Positions 10,348 through 22,421 of a stretch of DNA of 64,000 nucleotides are shown one piece after another. Below the pieces are notes generated by a model. It saw only the letters and a list, made by a program, of their open reading frames with translations, was not told the DNA's origin and ran no database searches. The DNA is from Rhabditophanes sp. KR3021 (Eukaryota > Nematoda > Chromadorea > Rhabditida > Alloionematidae). The first letter of the stretch is position 1; every line of letters starts with the position of its first letter. The stretch is from assembly GCA_963281155.1 (NCBI GenBank), contig CAUJLY010000001.1, positions 1,240,001-1,304,000 on the forward strand, read 5' to 3'. A program made the position numbers and the translations under genes.

Positions 10348-11829
10348 CTTCTCTTTAAATTGAACGAAGTCAAGACAAATGTAAAGAAAGACAAGTTACG
10401 CGCTACTTCTATCAAAATTGGTAGGATGGGTATGTCTCTTCCTATTAAAACATACCGCGGGAAATTTGATTTAGAATTAAATTGAATCAATGTGTTGTAT
10501 AATATTGTTTGATGCCTTTACAAATAGATTAATTTTTAAATGAAAGTGCTTTCAATGTGTTTATTAAAACAGATTAGGCAATCAAATGAGATTCACCTAA
10601 GTCGTTAATCAAAATTAGAATGTATTGCAAAGATAACACCAACTTTGGGTATGTTTATAAAATCGGAATAATGCACACTTTATTTATATATTCATTGGAT
10701 AATCCCATCTTGAATGTTCTTTAATATTGCATTAAGTTTTTGCTTATCTAAAAGATGTTATATTTGTTCTTTATAATCATTCTAATCAAATGTATGAATA
10801 TGTGGCTGATTAAGTACATTAAAAATTCCACTAACTGGCATAAATATTAATCTGTCTTCATCTAATTAACTTTAAAACTCTTAAAAAAGCTTTCTTAATA
10901 GTTTCAGATTATGACTGATTATCGCAGCACAACTATTAACAGTGGGATCCTATTAATTGTTTGAATCTTTCAAATAGACTAACTATTATTAATACAACAA
11001 ATTATTTGCGGGAATATTATTCATGTCCTACATGTAATCAACGAAGGTGTTATAGAAGGGTCCAGTAACCCAATACAGCACTTGAGAAATCCGAAGCAGG
11101 AAAAGTAGCGATTATTACAAATAATAATAACTATAGATATTCTTTATGTACTATATTAATATTACTGTTTATGAACATATAAGTAATACTTTTATATATT
11201 TTAAAATAAATTTAACGCATGTGTATTATTTAAAAATCCAACATTATTAATCATGTAACTTATGTTTATTTTTAGTATGTGTATGAGAATCAATTGTTTA
11301 AATTTACAAATAAACATAATTTTCAATATTGGTTCATTCTCAGCTTCTGATAATGCACATCGATATTCGCCAGCTAATTTTACAGGAAAGGTTGATCTAT
11401 TAGATTTAGTTTTACAATAACAAGGATCTATTGAGCGTGTGTATTTTTACAAACTGATCCACGAATTTGGGATGTTTGAAGTGCATAATAAAAAACACCG
11501 ATGCACTTGAAACAACCCCTATTGCACCTGATATATACATTGTGATTGCAGAAAAAGATGTGCTCTTAATTAAGTTTATATATTAAGTTGTGGTACATTG
11601 AATTGGTTAATTATTTAATTATGAGCGTAAAGAGCAGATCATATTTTAGACGACTAAGAAATAAGAAACTACGACAAAATTGTTAATTTAGATTATTTGT
11701 CATTTAAAGAATATTTAATGAAGAATAGACAACTATTTTGGGTACACATATTTTATTGTATTCAATAGTAGCCCAAGAATATATTGTATCAAAAAGCATA
11801 TGCCGGCAATAAATTAAATATATTTCCAT
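10348..11829. other. 1.5 kb intergenic region with a decayed coding patch
   Basis: Mostly AT-rich and featureless. Between about 11330 and 11575 the minus strand shows short coding-like pieces in two frames, one resembling a receptor transmembrane segment (ITMYISGAIGVVSSASVFFI) and another reading TFPVKLAGEYRCALSEAENE. Stops interrupt both, so this is at most a gene relic. Confidence 0.4.
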
Positions 11830-12063
11830 TTAAGAACTTTGATTTTGTTTGATCAAAGCAGAGAAGGACATTTTTGGCTTTTCATTATCCCAATCATCTT
11901 CCCAGGCTTTAACTCTAGATGTTCCATTTCCCCCCGACTTGTAATCTTCAACTGGAAACTCTTCAAATTCTTCTTCGTTGTCGATGTGTGCTTCAACAGC
12001 TTGTTTTTCAGCTTCTAGCACTTTGCTGTCAATAATTGGCTTTTCGGACGTAGCACCAGACAT
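11830..12063 (-). CDS. dss-1: 26S proteasome complex subunit SEM1/DSS1
   Basis: A 77-residue very acidic protein with the two DSS1 hallmarks: EEEFEEFPVEDYK at about residues 30-42 and VKAWEDDWDNE at about 51-61, followed by the short C-terminal helix FSALIKQN. SEM1/DSS1 is an intrinsically disordered lid subunit of the 26S proteasome that also binds ubiquitin and serves as a partner of BRCA2 and of the TREX-2 complex. Length fits the family (70-90 aa). The gene is one exon; the frame opens at the first Met and ends at a TAA. The assignment is firm although the protein is small, because the acidic Trp-containing segments are diagnostic. Confidence 0.9.
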   Translation of the reverse strand: MSGATSEKPIIDSKVLEAEKQAVEAHIDNEEEFEEFPVEDYKSGGNGTSRVKAWEDDWDNEKPKMSFSALIKQNQSS

Positions 12064-12900
12064 ACTTTAAATCTATAATAGGAACAGATGTTAGTTTAAG
12101 TCTACAAAATAAGGAAAGTAGTACTAGCGGAGTAAAAAGAATGTGTTCGGATGATACAGCTTGAGCGAATTCAAAAATGATCAAAAGTCGTAAATGGAAA
12201 TATTTGTTTGTGTTTGCTAGTGACGTCTTCCCAAGTGATTGTGGACATCATTTGAATTTCATTTTTTTATAAAAGATCTTTCTAAAGTGGCATAAAAATA
12301 GGTGAAATCAGATATTTAACATCCAAAATACCATTCTCGATTTAAATGATCAACAAATGTGATTAATATAAGTTGTTTCTGGAATCCGAAATAAGTATTA
12401 TTAACTTAATGTTGATATTTAAAATATCTAATTAGACCGAAGCTTAATTTGGAAAACAAAAATATAAAACAAGCCATATTAATATGTTCACTTACATACG
12501 AGAAGTCTGCATGATTACATCACAAAATGCTCCTGATCCACTACAGCTGGCATACATAAGTTAACATCTCATTTATAATAAATCGTTTTTTGTAACGTGT
12601 ACACATTGACAACAGTCGTAATTAGATTGTTTCATAACAAGTCACAGTTCGTGGTTCATCCAGGAGGAATTCCCTAACTGGCCGGATTAACGGAATGTGC
12701 TGAGTTCTGAATCAGTTTAAGGCTGGGGATCGAAAGATCCTTTTTGTGTTTTTAACTGAATTGGTACATCTTTGACCACATCTGATAGATCATGTTTGCT
12801 ATTTTCTCTAAAAGGTTCTTTAAAGCAATCTTCAAATAACAATTGAACTTAAATATACCAATTTATTTTATAAAATACAATATTATGATAGATGATAGAT
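12064..12900. other. Intergenic upstream of dss-1 with a possible RNA gene
   Basis: Mostly AT-rich; the stretch 12641-12745 is clearly richer in G+C and contains hairpins (listed separately). No coding signal. Confidence 0.5.
12641..12745 (+). ncRNA. Candidate structured Pol III-type RNA, family unknown
   Basis: A GC-rich island in an AT-rich spacer. It ends in a compact hairpin at 12725-12742, GGGGATC-GAAA-GATCCTT, a stem closed by a GNRA tetraloop, directly followed by a T run and a second T run (CTTTTTGTGTTTTT). Inside are CTGAGTTCTGAATCAG (self-complementary ends) and GGAATTCC. The combination of hairpins and a T-run terminator suggests a small RNA polymerase III transcript. It does not match the spliceosomal RNA, SL RNA, RNase P or tRNA sequences I know. 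Strand and 5' end are guesses. Confidence 0.3.
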
Positions 12901-13287
12901 TTACATTAAAAAAACACTTGAGTAACGACCATTTAGGCGAAAGTTTGTTGTTGGGGGAGCACCTTGACTGACATAATGTTGATAACGCTTTAGTTTAATC
13001 TTTAGTGGGCCAGATCTATAGCAGGCCAAAGACGAGATTATGAGATATGGGTCAAGTTTCTTATTTTTAGATTCAGTTTTGTCAAAGCAAAAGTGTCCGA
13101 ATTTGTCAGTCGTGGTAGAATCGAGTAAGTCGTTTTTGCTGAAATAATTGCGATCCCAAATTTGAACCTTTACATTGATGGCACGATGTTCATCACAAAG
13201 TAAGATTCCGCACATCTTGAGTATTTGCTTGTCGGAGAATAAGAAGGCATGGAGAAGACAAATAAATACAAGAATCAGTTTGAGCAT
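12901..13287 (-). CDS. Transthyretin-like (TTR-52/TTL family) secreted protein
   Basis: 128 aa with a hydrophobic signal peptide (about 1-18, MLKLILVFICLLHAFLF) followed by a transthyretin-like fold: GILLCDEHRAINVKVQIWDR, then DLLDSTTTDKFGHFCFD and a basic PLKIKLKRY strand. These are the nematode-expanded TTL signatures (C..A.NV.V.IWD..., DLLD...TD..G.F). TTL proteins are small extracellular beta-sandwich proteins; one known member bridges apoptotic cells to a phagocyte receptor, others are unassigned. Length (about 130) is normal. Single exon; the first Met directly precedes the signal peptide. Confidence 0.85.
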   Translation of the reverse strand: MLKLILVFICLLHAFLFSDKQILKMCGILLCDEHRAINVKVQIWDRNYFSKNDLLDSTTTDKFGHFCFDKTESKNKKLDPYLIISSLACYRSGPLKIKLKRYQHYVSQGAPPTTNFRLNGRYSSVFLM

Positions 13288-13599
13288 TGCAATATTTGAG
13301 ATTGAAATAAGAGATACCAGTCATTTTAAATGTTGTTAGAGACCAAAGTTTTAATTATTTTATTCATGTGGCAATGATTCATATTATTAAAAAATATGTT
13401 TTGACATTCCATTTTTGGTATTGTATAAGGAAATGTCTTAAATATGTATAAATATTTTACGTCCTTATTCTTCCAAACAAGGGTGTCACATAAATAAAGT
13501 GTATTGATTATGGCAGTAAAGGTAACATCTGACTGTGGGGACGACTCTTCATGTCTGATTTCAAAATATGTAACAAACGACTTTTGTTTTAATAAAGGT

Positions 13600-14555
13600 A
13601 TGTACATAACTGAAACAATCGGAATCATTTTAAATATTTTAGTCTTCGTAATTTTCAATTTTAAGTCTTATAAGAAATGAATAAGTTTCTTTTATTGGCG
13701 AGGAAAACATGTTTAATAGACGCTTTTGCCCTCTTTATGATGGCCACTGCTGCTCAACCATTTATTACTGGATCACCCCCAAGTATTGGAATTGATGGAT
13801 TTGGAAATATACCAAAAGCCCAATTATAGTTGTCTTATTTGCATATACTGATGTTTACTATATTATTATCACCTTTTTAACAGAGTGTAACGTCTTTCGT
13901 CCAAATAAACCTGTGTTATATATGAACTCATTTGAAAAGTATCACACAGTGTAATATTTGTCATAGTTCCAGTTGCTATTTACGCTCTCTAAATAACATT
14001 TTATTGGCAGATGATGAAAGGGAATTAGTTGCTAAAAAAGTATATTAAAGTTCGATTTAGTAATTACCTATTTTTAGATATTTAATGAATCTATGTACAT
14101 AAACTCGACAATATTATGATTGTGAATCTAAATTTAGCAATCACAGACCCAATGGTATTTATTCTTGCTGCAAATGCTTTTATAATGAGTGTAACTATTC
14201 CATTAGTTCTCAGATTTTATTATTATGAAGTTGAAAAGAAGCTTACAAGTTTATCAAGAAGTACACAACAAAAAATAAAACAAAAATTGATAGAAAGTAT
14301 TTTCCTAATGCATTTAAACCTATCTGCACAATTTATTTGTTTAATTGTTTCTGCTATGCCATCTGTATTGATGATATTTTCCATACTAATTGTTTCAAAG
14401 CAAATGAAACTTTGATTTGGAACGTTAGTTGGTTACCCTTTATATTGTGCTTTTATTATTTGGTAGCGCCATTTGGAAAAGTGTATAAAACATATCGTTG
14501 CAAAATAACAACTCGAGTAAACGAAAATCAACTAGTGAATAAAAATGTGTTCTAA
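13600..14555 (+). pseudogene. Serpentine chemoreceptor pseudogene (Srh/Str-like), several frameshifts
   Basis: Successive plus-strand pieces in different frames line up as one seven-helix receptor: TETIGIILNILVFVIFNFKS (TM1, ends at a stop at about 13677), FLLLARKTCLIDAFALFMMA with the loop TAAQPFITGSPPSIGIDGFG (TM2), a TM3/TM4 stretch after 13830 with stops, MIVNLNLAITDPMVFILAAN and the inner loop EKKLTSLSRSTQQKIKQKLI, TM6 FICLIVSAMPSVLMIFSILI, and after another frame change near 14400 TLIWNVSWLPFILCFYYLVA (TM7) and a basic tail. At least three frame changes and several stops exclude function. Position and loop features suggest the Srh/Str superfamily; the exact class is uncertain. Confidence 0.7.
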
Positions 14556-15486
14556 TTGACATCAATTAAACCAGTGCGATATTGTTGAATCCGATGGTTA
14601 TGAAAACGGACGAAGGTAATTTGCAATAGGTTTACTAAAATAACAAATTCAGTCGGAGATATAAAGTGTGTTAGTAACAGTCTTACATGAAATTGATTGT
14701 TTATAAAAGATATCTCCAACTTGCAATTCTTAAAATACAAATGATTTGCTATCAAGTCATAATAACTTTATCAGTCGTGTCAAAAAAACCTAATTGTCAA
14801 AGTCAAGTTGTCAAATTTTGAAATGAAAGAACCCACTTGTTGAAAACATGCTCAATTGCAAGGGCTTACCGTATAAATAGAATGGGTAAACAGCGTAGAA
14901 TTTGGATATGAATAAAGTTATGTAAAGTGAATGCCAATCTACAGATGATTTGATTTTATACTGATTAATAAAGTAGACACTATCCAATAATCATTGTTTG
15001 AACTTGACAAAAAACTGTTTATTGTGGCTAATAAGATCAAGTTCGCGATTCATCGTTTTTGTATAAACGTGGTTAAAGATAGTGTAATGTGAATAATAAA
15101 GAGTGTTTCCATTATATAATGTCTCAATTTAAAATAATCTCATTCAACTTAAGTAAAAGTTATTTGTTGTTTAATCAGTCCAGTTGTATGCATTTATATT
15201 CAGTATTTTGGCCAAGGTAAAATATCCGAATAGGAACATGTATTTGGAATAAATTTTTAAATTATGATACTTCTAAAGCAAATAATTATCCAATTCCAAT
15301 TTTGTATATTTAACAATTTGTTAAGAGATTAATAAGTCAATAGGGGCAAATTGAAGATATAAGAAAGTAGATTGAAATTATTTATTTTAAAAATGATGCA
15401 ATCTCCTTAAAGAAATTACGATCTTTAAAAAACAGAAGTGAATATTCATACATTTTAGAGGTAATTATCGACTCATGAAAAGCTTC
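14556..15486. other. 0.9 kb intergenic
   Basis: AT-rich sequence between two pseudogenes. I see no gene or repeat that can be supported. Confidence 0.5.
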
Positions 15487-15913
15487 TTATTTTTGCATAT
15501 CACTATTACGTTTCTTCCTAGCTTCATTAGTGTCGTCATTTGAATCTTGATCGTCATCAGTTCCGTTGCCCTTTGGCTTGCACATTCGTTTCAAATGTTT
15601 TGAACTTGCCTTGAATTTTTCATAAGCAGCCTATAAAATAGTTTAAAATAGTAAATAGAGACGCTTACTTTAACACTCTCACTTGGGTCATTAGCAATCA
15701 AAGCATCAATTTGAGCAGCAAAATCTGTATCACTTAATGAAAGTCTTTCATTAGCTTTTTTATTCCTTCTTTAGTTGTGTCGGAAGCATCTTTCAAGAAT
15801 GGTGATGAGGTCCTTTTTCATGATTGGCGGCGACATTATCAGCTGCTGCATTTTCGGCTGCCAATATCACTCCAGCTAAAGAGAATAAGCAGAATGCTTT
15901 GAATTTGAAGCAT
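15487..15913 (-). pseudogene. SXP/RAL-2 (DUF148)-like secreted protein pseudogene
   Basis: Minus-strand pieces reconstruct the family layout in changing frames: a signal-peptide-like CLFSLAGVILAAENAAADNV (its frame lacks an ATG, which sits one base off at 15913), HHPFLKDASDTTKEG (the family's typical PFL.. start), NERLSLSDTDFAAQIDALIA and, after a 38-nt intron (668-631 of the 15 kb block), AAYEKFKASSKHLKRMCK with an acidic tail ending at 15487. Intact family members are secreted nematode proteins of about 120-200 aa with unknown or metal-binding roles. Three single-base frame changes are needed, so I call it a pseudogene; clustered assembly indels are the alternative. Confidence 0.6.
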
Positions 15914-17473
<1,560 letters not shown>

Positions 17474-17710
17474 TTATTATTATCTCACTTCATGTAATAA
17501 ATAACTTCCCAAACAACCACATTCAACTTTGTTTTAATAAATAAAAATATTCTAGTTGAAATATGTAGATACCTGCATTAATAACTATATTTAAAAGATT
17601 CTTTATTTGATCAAAAATGTAATGATTATTTTAAATGAGTAGAAACAAATACAACATTTTTTAAAGTGTGTTGGTTTAAAATGAACATCAATTTCTTTTT
17701 GGAGATTTAC

Positions 17711-19607
17711 TCAAACTGCTTGATTTTTTGTACATTCTTCAATACAAATGTGATCATTCTGACTGAATGAAGTACTGCGAGGAATTGTCAAATACTGCTT
17801 AGCTAAGACATAGAATACAGGCATTTCATCTTAATTTGATTCCCTGAATTCATTGGGTGAAAGTGCTTGATACTTGATGCATTTTGCTTCAATCCAACTA
17901 TCCTTTTTCAATATAACTACAAAACTGATCTTCGTCTATCTCTTTGTACACTACCAATATTTAAAGCGGAAGTTTCTGGCTATTTGGACTGATGTTCTGA
18001 ATTCCTGCCAATCTTCTTGTTTTACAGAACTTGTTTTTTGTATTGAATGGTCCAAGAAAGTAGCCATTTGAACCGTCTGATTTTGCAAGTAATTGCTAAA
18101 TATTCCCTCAACTTTTTCAAAATGACACTACGAACCACTTCTAAACATTTTCTTACATTCTAATTGGTCAAAAATAGTTCCATTTTGCCAATTACATTTA
18201 TCAGGCTTTCTAGTGTATCCGGTGTGATTGGTGAATTTTTCAAGATTAGAGACAATTTGAATCAGATTTTGTAATCGGAGTTTATGATCGTGAAAGCTCT
18301 TTCGGCAACAACAATTAACTTTAAGAGCCTTGAGATCGGTGTTTCTTTTAGCTTTAATTTCTCCGACAAAATGTGGATTGGCTGTTCATCATTTCCAAAT
18401 GCAAAGATTCTGTTATCATTAAATGTCCCCTTGATAGCTGAGTATTTCTTTAAAATATGTATTGCAGAATATGCAATTTCCAAAAGAACAAGTGACACAA
18501 AGTTATTGTTCGGAATTTTCTTTTTAAAAATTGGTTTCTTATTCAGTTGTGGAGTAGATAAAAACTCCTCAATGTTTGATTCTCTGTTGAAGGCTATAAT
18601 GATAGAATGACATTTGTCCACTAAATAATCTACACGTGAACTTCTTAATTCTTTGTCCATGCTTTTTAACAAACATTGAACACCACATTCTATTACATCT
18701 CGATTGCAAGGAATGGAAGATGAGATGTCGGAATTCCTGAGACGATGCAATACTTTTGACAATTTGAAAATTTCTTTAACTCGCTCAACTACTATCTTAG
18801 CAAGATCAGTAGCATCTTGTGAGCATATTGTCGCAAAATCAATTGTCTCCTTATTAATTTGGAAGTTCCCAAGATAACTTAACGATAAAGCATAAATATT
18901 CCTGGAGTAGTTGGAAGAATTTGATTTAAACAAACAGCGAAATGTTTTTAAAATAAATAAATTAAAAAATATATACGAACACACATCATCGACATTTGTC
19001 ACAAGAGTTTTATGAAGTTCATCATCAAACAGAGGTTGTAGCTGTTCGGCAAATTCATTTGGCATAGAAATAGTGTGGCTTGGGTTTAATTCATTAATAA
19101 GTTTAGTAAATGACTTATTAGAGGAGCATTCGTGTAATGAAATTCACTGCTAATGAACTTTGTTAAGCATTTATCAATTTTGATCAACAACTTTTCATTT
19201 GAAGCAACATTGATTCAAATTGGAGAATCACTTGAAGTTTGAACGTTCATTGGTCCATTTCAAAAACTAAATCAGAAGTATTTGCAATACTATTAGCAGC
19301 CTGAAATGATCCATTATTAGAATTTGTATTTGTTTTAATAATGCTTCTCACAATAAACAAGGAAGATGACGAGTTTCTACGTAAAATTTGGTTTACGACG
19401 TATTTTTGCATAGGGTTTGTTATTATCTTTGTTTCGTTTATAAAACAATGAACTGTTCCATTGTTTTCGTCAGAAGTATTATTAAGTTTTCTACTTTCCA
19501 AAGTCTCAATTTGTTTGTTTGAAAGTATTCACGGATTCCTCCCGTTTCCTCTCTTCAGATCTTTCCAAATTTCCTATTATATTCGTAACACATTTGGTTA
19601 TGTCCAT
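17711..19607 (-). pseudogene. Decayed transposase-like gene, probably hAT superfamily
   Basis: A long minus-strand coding relic broken by frame changes and stops. It starts near MDITKCVTNIIGNLERSEER (19607), continues through 19501-19247, has one long open block of 267 codons (19065-18262, MPNEFAEQLQPLFDDELHKT to the end IINSDYKI), then degrades (KCLEVVRSVILKKLREYLAI) and finishes with ALSPNEFRESN, a stop, and DEMPVFYVLAKQYLTIPRST before TGA at 17711. The last block has the layout of the hAT C-terminal dimerisation region (P.(F/L)..LA..YL.IP..S..S). No BED finger is visible. The central block could alternatively be part of an unrelated orphan gene. Confidence 0.45.
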
Positions 19608-20737
19608 TCTCCAAATAATCTAAAAAGTTTGTATTAATAAATTATACCTTAAAAAATTGAAAATAACACGGTAATTCATGTTTGGTACTTGTCAAAAGTA
19701 GATCGACTTTATAATGATTCAACAATTGTAATTTATGCCTTAGCAAAGTTTCGTTAACTCAACTGATATCTTGTTTCAGTGAATACCTTGAAAGCTAATT
19801 ATTTGCAGTTTTAAGAAGTTTGTCAGACGGCAAAACAATGAGACGACGATTGCATTTTGAATTCGGTATGAAAGACTGTAAAGGAATGGGCGCTGAAAAG
19901 TAGTTGGAATGTATTTCCACTCCCATTATTGGGACAACATTTTTAAATTCGCAACTGCTTACTTGACACAAAGTTATCTTTATTTACTAAAACTATTCAC
20001 AGTACAATAAAGACATTAACTCAACGCATCCTACTGGTGAGTATTCACATCATCTTGCATAGAAGATTTACTATGAAGTAATTATTTAATAGAAGAAGCT
20101 TTTACAAACAAATACATAAAATAGATGGTCATTCTGTTGGCAAATATCAAATGTTAATGAAAAGTTTAATGTAAACATTATTATCTTTCAAACAAAGACT
20201 AATCTATAAACTGATTATTAGAATGATTCTGAAGGTATTTACACCACCTAAATACTCCAAATCAATTAAAAAGTTTGAGACTCACCACTTGTTTGACTAC
20301 ACATTCAGATCTCATGTAGAGACGAAGTTGGCATTATTCAAAGAATACTATGATGATAATGACACAATATTCTTCAACTTGTTTTAAAAAGCACATTGAT
20401 GACGAATATGATCACTTTAACAAAAAATAATTGTAAAAAATGCCTTTAAACACTAACAGTTATTGTTCGGTAGACTACGTGTAATAATATGACTAATTAT
20501 CTTATATTCATATTATTGGTATTAGAAATATTATATATGTGTTTGATTGTTATAATAAATCAGTTATCTTATTCTTTAATTTCGTCATCAAAAAGGTAAT
20601 TAAATATAATATGTTTAACATATCAATGTTATTACAGTTGTTATAGATTTATATAAATATTGTTGTTAAATAAATCATTATTGACTTTGGTGTGCTTATA
20701 AAAATGGGTTTTTGTCATTATTATCTTTGAAGAAAGA
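19608..20737. other. 1.1 kb intergenic with a possible exon relic
   Basis: AT-rich. A 54-codon plus-strand frame at 20222-20386 (contains FETHHLFDYTFRSHVETKLA, then LFKEYYDDNDTIFFN) looks protein-coding in composition and continues after a stop in another frame (AHIDDEYDHFNKK); I cannot assign it. Confidence 0.35.
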
Positions 20738-22202
20738 ATGTACATAGGTGTTAGATTGATTTTTTTGCTATATTTTGTTTTAAAGGTATTTTCTATTTCT
20801 GATTCAGATGGACTTGAATTTATAGGGACATTTAGCAATAGTTTTATAAATTATGAAGCTGTCACTATTTCTCTAATATATATGCCACTTAGTAAAGATT
20901 CAGACTGTGTTCTGGAGTTTGCCCGAGCTTATGACAATTATTTATATAAATCTCCTAAGCTATTTAGAGTTTATTTGGGGCAAACTAATGAAGTATGTAA
21001 TTTGTTTGCAAAAGATTAATCTATTCTTATAGCACATAATCCCACAGAGAGATGCTCTTCACTTCCATCAAATTGTTTCACCTGGTGCTAAAGAAACAAA
21101 CGACACGAGATTCTTTGTCACTTGTACAACTCCTATTAAATTACTGGGAAAATATTCTGATGCTATTAAGCAAACTGGAGATATGTTCCTAATTCCATCG
21201 ATTCGAACAGCTGGCAAACATTTTAAATTTGCAATGCCTAAAACTTGTTTCAAAAGCCTAAATTACGCAGTAATAATTCCTCTGAGAAAAACCAACCAAA
21301 TAACAGTTAATCTAAAAATAAGAAATAATGAAGCCACCAAATACGTCTATAAAAACGAGAGTTTAACAATTCAGACATCTTTAGGTACAAGACAATTTAT
21401 TCTAGCTAATTATTATCCTGATTTCACCAACTGCTCATTTGAAATCGATTCAAATGAACCTGTAATGATTCAATTAGTTTCGCCACTAGCAACAAATTGT
21501 ATGGGTAAAACTAATTGTAAGCAAGATTCACCTACTGACTATACTACTTATTTTGTCAAACATGTAGTTGAGAAGGAATGTGATGAGATAATGAAAGATG
21601 ATGATATAAGAATTTATACGGATGATTTTACATGCTTCACATACGTTTCTCCTCCAATGTCAACGTGCGGGAGTAAAAATGAGCACTATAGAATAACTGT
21701 TAATAATGGCACATTTACTAATTCAACAACTCGACAAATTAGTAAATATGGCTTTTCAACTCTTGATTATAAAGGACCTTTTTTAGTGACTAATTCAACC
21801 CAAGGAATCTTTCCTACCTTCAGACAAGGCAGTATAAAAGTTCAAAAATCTTATTTTTTAGGAGTTTTTATTCATTATCTACCTTCATTGTCTGAGTACG
21901 TCACAGGAGAAACTTATTTTTATACTTTGCTCGACAATTGTGTTCTTGAATTTTATTCAGAAAGTGATAACCTTAATTTAATAAGCATAGATAACTTTCC
22001 TGCACAACAAAAATTAGCCTCAACCAAGCAAACAATCTTAAAGTCAAAAGGAAAACATTTCACCCAGTATATTTTTATTATTCAAGGGTATGGAATACAC
22101 GTCGTTAATTACAGTCAACCTTATATAAGTTTCGTCATTTGCAAACATGTGAACTCGCGAAACAACGCATTTGGCTATTTAACGGCTTTCAATTCCCCAT
22201 AG
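20738..22202 (+). CDS. Secreted IgGFc-binding-like protein
   Basis: Exons 20738-20992 and 21033-22202, separated by a 40-nt intron (donor GTATGT, acceptor TCTTATAG), encode 474 aa. A signal peptide (about 1-21, VRLIFLLYFVLKVFS) is followed by an all-beta ectodomain with many Asn-X-Ser/Thr sites and scattered cysteines. The sequence DYTTYFVKHVVEKECDEI and repeated stretches around DMFLIPSIRTAGKHFKFAMP recall the nematode IgGFc-binding N-terminal domain family, a group of secreted extracellular proteins without a defined biochemical role. No membrane anchor at the C terminus. Family assignment is moderate; secretion is well supported. Confidence 0.6.
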
Positions 22203-22421
22203 TTGTAAGATGAACACGCCGATTGAAAGATCACCTTCTCAAGTCAATAATAAATGAAAACATCAACGATACCGACTTTACTTTGCCTTTCCTTATCAGA
22301 GTATTTGGTAAGCTTAACGAGAGCTTATGCATTACCTTTCATTGATATCAAAAGATCTATTACCTATAAAAAGCTTTAGATTAATATTATTATTTCATAT
22401 TTTTGTATCCTACTCTTTCAA

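Noticed and set aside
13326..13658. 110-codon minus-strand frame
   Set aside because: It overlaps the start of the plus-strand receptor pseudogene, has no signal peptide or motif, and is low in complexity.
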